This document shows positions 60,482 to 64,000 of a DNA stretch of 64,000 bases, in pieces. The notes beneath the pieces were generated by a model, which saw nothing but the letters and a program-made list of their open reading frames with translations, had not been told where the DNA came from and did not search any database. The DNA is from Verpa conica. Its lineage: Eukaryota > Ascomycota > Pezizomycetes > Pezizales > Morchellaceae. Numbering within the stretch: position 1 is the first letter of the stretch; each line of letters begins with the position of its first letter. The translations under genes and the position numbers were made by a program. Location of the stretch: the NCBI GenBank assembly GCA_033030425.1, contig JAUFSD010000001.1:3472001-3536000 (forward strand). Direction: 5' to 3'.

Positions 60482-60969
60482 TTAATTCAACCCGCTCCTC
60501 CCACCCTTCTCGGCCCTCAACTCATCCATCTTTGCAACCCGTCGCTTGAACTCCACGTACTGGCACTTCTCATAGGAGTGTCTCTCATCCTATATACCCC
60601 ACTGTGTCAGTAATTACAGTGAACAGTCTTTTTGACCATATTTGAGATTAGAGTTGTATTCTAGATGAAGATACCTCGCACTTCCACGGCATGTAGTATG
60701 TATCGTAGCGGCATCGGTTTAGCGGGACGAGTAGGTGCGCACATTTGTCCCTATACGCGATCGGTAGCCGTGCTTCGGCCATTTCCTTGTTTGAGACTAT
60801 ATCGGACAAGAGAATTGTCAGATTAAATATACAAATCGCGATTAAACAAGGGTAGGGTGGTGGGATGTATGGGGGCTAAGGAGGGGGGGGGGGTGAACAC
60901 ACGTTGGGTGCCCACGACTGTAGACTTAACAGCCTGAGCAGCCTCTTTTATTGCTTCCAAATTCGTCAT
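60482..60969 (-). CDS. NDUFB7-type subunit of mitochondrial complex I
   Basis: Accessory subunit of NADH:ubiquinone oxidoreductase on the intermembrane-space face. No exon is long enough to stand out alone; three exons (60969-60903, 60796-60675, 60589-60482) splice in frame to 98 aa. The CHCH fold is complete: twin CX9C motifs C41/C51 (CAHLLVPLNRC) and C62/C72 (CEDERHSYEKC), preceded by LPIAYRDK and followed by the basic helix QYVEFKRRVAKMDELRAEKG typical of the family. There is no cleavable presequence, as expected for a protein imported through the Mia40 pathway. Intron 1 uses a GTGTGT donor, and a plus-strand G run (about 60,883-60,892) lies within it. Confidence 0.92.
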
Positions 60970-61875
60970 GATGGTTCAATAGCCGACTGGTTGGCTGATT
61001 GGAGAGGTGTTGGTTGGGGGATTTCGAGGGGTCTTGTCGTGGGGTTTAGGCCGACGCTGGATGTGAAGTTGGTGTTACTCAGTGCCATCGGATCTGATAA
61101 GGCTTGGCTTTCCCGCGGCCATGGTGCATCACTCGGTATCGGCCAGCGTGCTCGAGTTGGCGGCATGATTTGCTACATAAGGCCTCTATCACAGAAAAGT
61201 ACATGCAATCCTCCTGATATAGTTTAACTACATTAGGTAGATTGCTACACTCGCATTGTATGCAGCCCCGATTTTTTTTACCTTGCCAGCCTTATCCAGC
61301 ATCTATACAGTCACGAGCTTTCGTCAACCACAGCAATATGAACCCTCATATAGCTTAATTATATAGTCCTTAATCCGAATCTTGCCCATAGTCTCTCTCA
61401 TAGAGGGCTCATTGATCTAAATTATAGCCTAGGAGGGTTATGTTATTCTCAAGAGTGGAGATCTCAGCGGTACATAATTCTAAGATAGGAAACTGAATCT
61501 TGGATGTTTAGCTCGTGTGCACTCCAAACACACAGGTATAGGAAGCTGAAGTTTTGCTGGAGGGGTCAAGATAGTGCTTAGAGAGGAACAAGATCATGAG
61601 AGTAATCTACGGTTTCAAGCACAATAACTAAAGATCTATAGTTTTTTGCAATTAACAGGTTTATTTTATTTTTAGGAGGTATCAAAATGAAAATGAAAAG
61701 GAGCATTCACGCCCTATTCCCTCTTTAACATCTTTGTGCTAATCTGTCCTCTCGTATGTATTTTGACGTCCAGAATCTCTTCCTTTATGACATCTCCATA
61801 CATTTTATGTGTTTACCGCAAAAAGAAAAACATAAATTGAGCAAAAAAAAACCCATATCCCTAGCAGACTCGTAT
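60970..61875. other. spacer between NDUFB7 and GAPDH
   Basis: 60,970-61,200 is the NDUFB7 promoter side; 61,200-61,875 is AT-rich GAPDH 3' flank. No gene supported. Confidence 0.5.
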
Positions 61876-63331
<1,456 letters not shown>

Positions 63332-63680
63332 ATTGACTATTACTGGATCTTATTGGTAGGGATGTTAGAATTGGGTAACTCTCGATAAAGGAAGGATGTC
63401 TGGAGGAGGGGTAAGATGGCTTGAGCTGGTGAAATATCGCTGGCATCATTTGGCCCAGGGGAGAGGTGCTACTATCTGAGAAAATGTAGAAGACAGGGAG
63501 AACTCACTCTAGAATAAGAAGTTTCAGGATATAGATTCGTCTTGGTGAAGGTAGAAGATGTGAGTAGGCTTGAGTTTCTGACTGAGGGGCAGTAAAGGAG
63601 GAGGAGGGGTGAAGGCTCAGGTATTTATCATGGCAAACAGCGGGGCCTTAGCCCGCTTCAAAACTACTCGACACGGTAAC
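63332..63680 (-). promoter_or_regulatory. GAPDH promoter and leader
   Basis: On the minus strand there is an A/T-rich GATAAATA near 63,634-63,641, then CT-rich sequence to the ATG. A GTGAGT site at about 63,508 with a TTCTAAC branch-like motif near 63,370 suggests a possible 5' UTR intron. Confidence 0.4.
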
Positions 63681-64000
63681 AAGAGTAAGTTTACAATCTA
63701 GATGTAATCAGAATTGCCCTCTGAATCGCCAGGTCCCTGGATGTCTATGTTTGATCTTACGCGTGTGTTCCCGCCATTCCGGCGCGGACCACGCCTATTC
63801 CACGCCTATTCTCGGCAACCCGCTAAGGCTTAGGCTCGGAGCGAAAATCTCTCGGAGAGATTCCGACAAAATCCCCCCCAAATTCAGCTCGCATATATAG
63901 AATAGGGACACCCGACGCCCTCGGTAATCTGAGGACTCCCTTGGGCACCCTTCATACATCTCCTCTTCGCCTCTAACCTCCATCGCGATCTCCGTCAAGG
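63681..64000 (+). promoter_or_regulatory. promoter of a gene off the right edge
   Basis: CATATATAG at about 63,892-63,900 is followed by CT-rich sequence to the window end on the plus strand, the look of a TATA box and leader. The gene itself is outside the window; it would be divergent from GAPDH. Confidence 0.4.

Overview
The window looks like nuclear DNA of a filamentous ascomycete (Pezizomycotina). The repeat-rich, AT-rich spacers would fit a Pezizales-type genome, but that placement is a guess. The evidence is the gene set (fungal Mia40, a UvsD/Rad26-type ATRIP, a Tos4-like FHA protein, an Hst3/Hst4-type sirtuin, UPF2) together with short introns (mostly 45-110 bp) with GTRNGT donors, CTAAC/CTAAT branch points and AG acceptors. 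Exon structures were worked out by hand by matching splice signals to reading phase. Every multi-exon model given with high confidence closes in frame.

Layout. 1-6,081: long non-coding spacer with one small gene at 6,082-6,507 (-). 6,508-13,735: AT-rich, gene-free block with a 171-bp TA-flanked MITE and a second element with terminal inverted repeats. 13,736-16,319: MIA40 (-) and thiamine pyrophosphokinase (+) share a 443-bp divergent promoter. 17,142 to about 23,200: a same-strand (-) array of small four-pass membrane-protein genes, three of them reconstructed exon by exon (331, 223 and 204 aa), with two more exon-like relics. A second MITE copy, in inverted orientation, lies at 23,358. 24,388-29,068 (+): mitochondrial malate dehydrogenase, then the ATRIP/Rad26 checkpoint protein. 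32,104-33,758 (+): Tos4-like FHA protein. 38,069-39,150 (-): signal-peptide-bearing single-pass membrane protein. 45,651-47,512 (+): Hst3/Hst4-type sirtuin, followed by a head-to-head inverted pair of ankyrin-repeat relics. 50,240-50,321 (+): intron-containing tRNA-Ala(CGC). 51,571-55,692 (-): UPF2/NMD2. 57,277-58,149 (-): tail-anchored-looking protein. 60,482-60,969 (-): complex I subunit NDUFB7. 61,876-63,331 (-): GAPDH, with three tiny 5' exons.

Functional links. MIA40 imports and oxidises twin-CX9C proteins, and NDUFB7 here is one. MDH and complex I are both mitochondrial respiratory components. The ATRIP, FHA and sirtuin genes fall within about 21 kb and all belong, by family, to replication-checkpoint and chromatin control. 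The most novel-looking part is the tetraspan (MARVEL/SUR7-like) array in the AT-rich block, whose members barely resemble each other in sequence but share topology, strand and multi-exon build. I saw no CRISPR array, no rRNA, and no intact transposase or reverse transcriptase gene.
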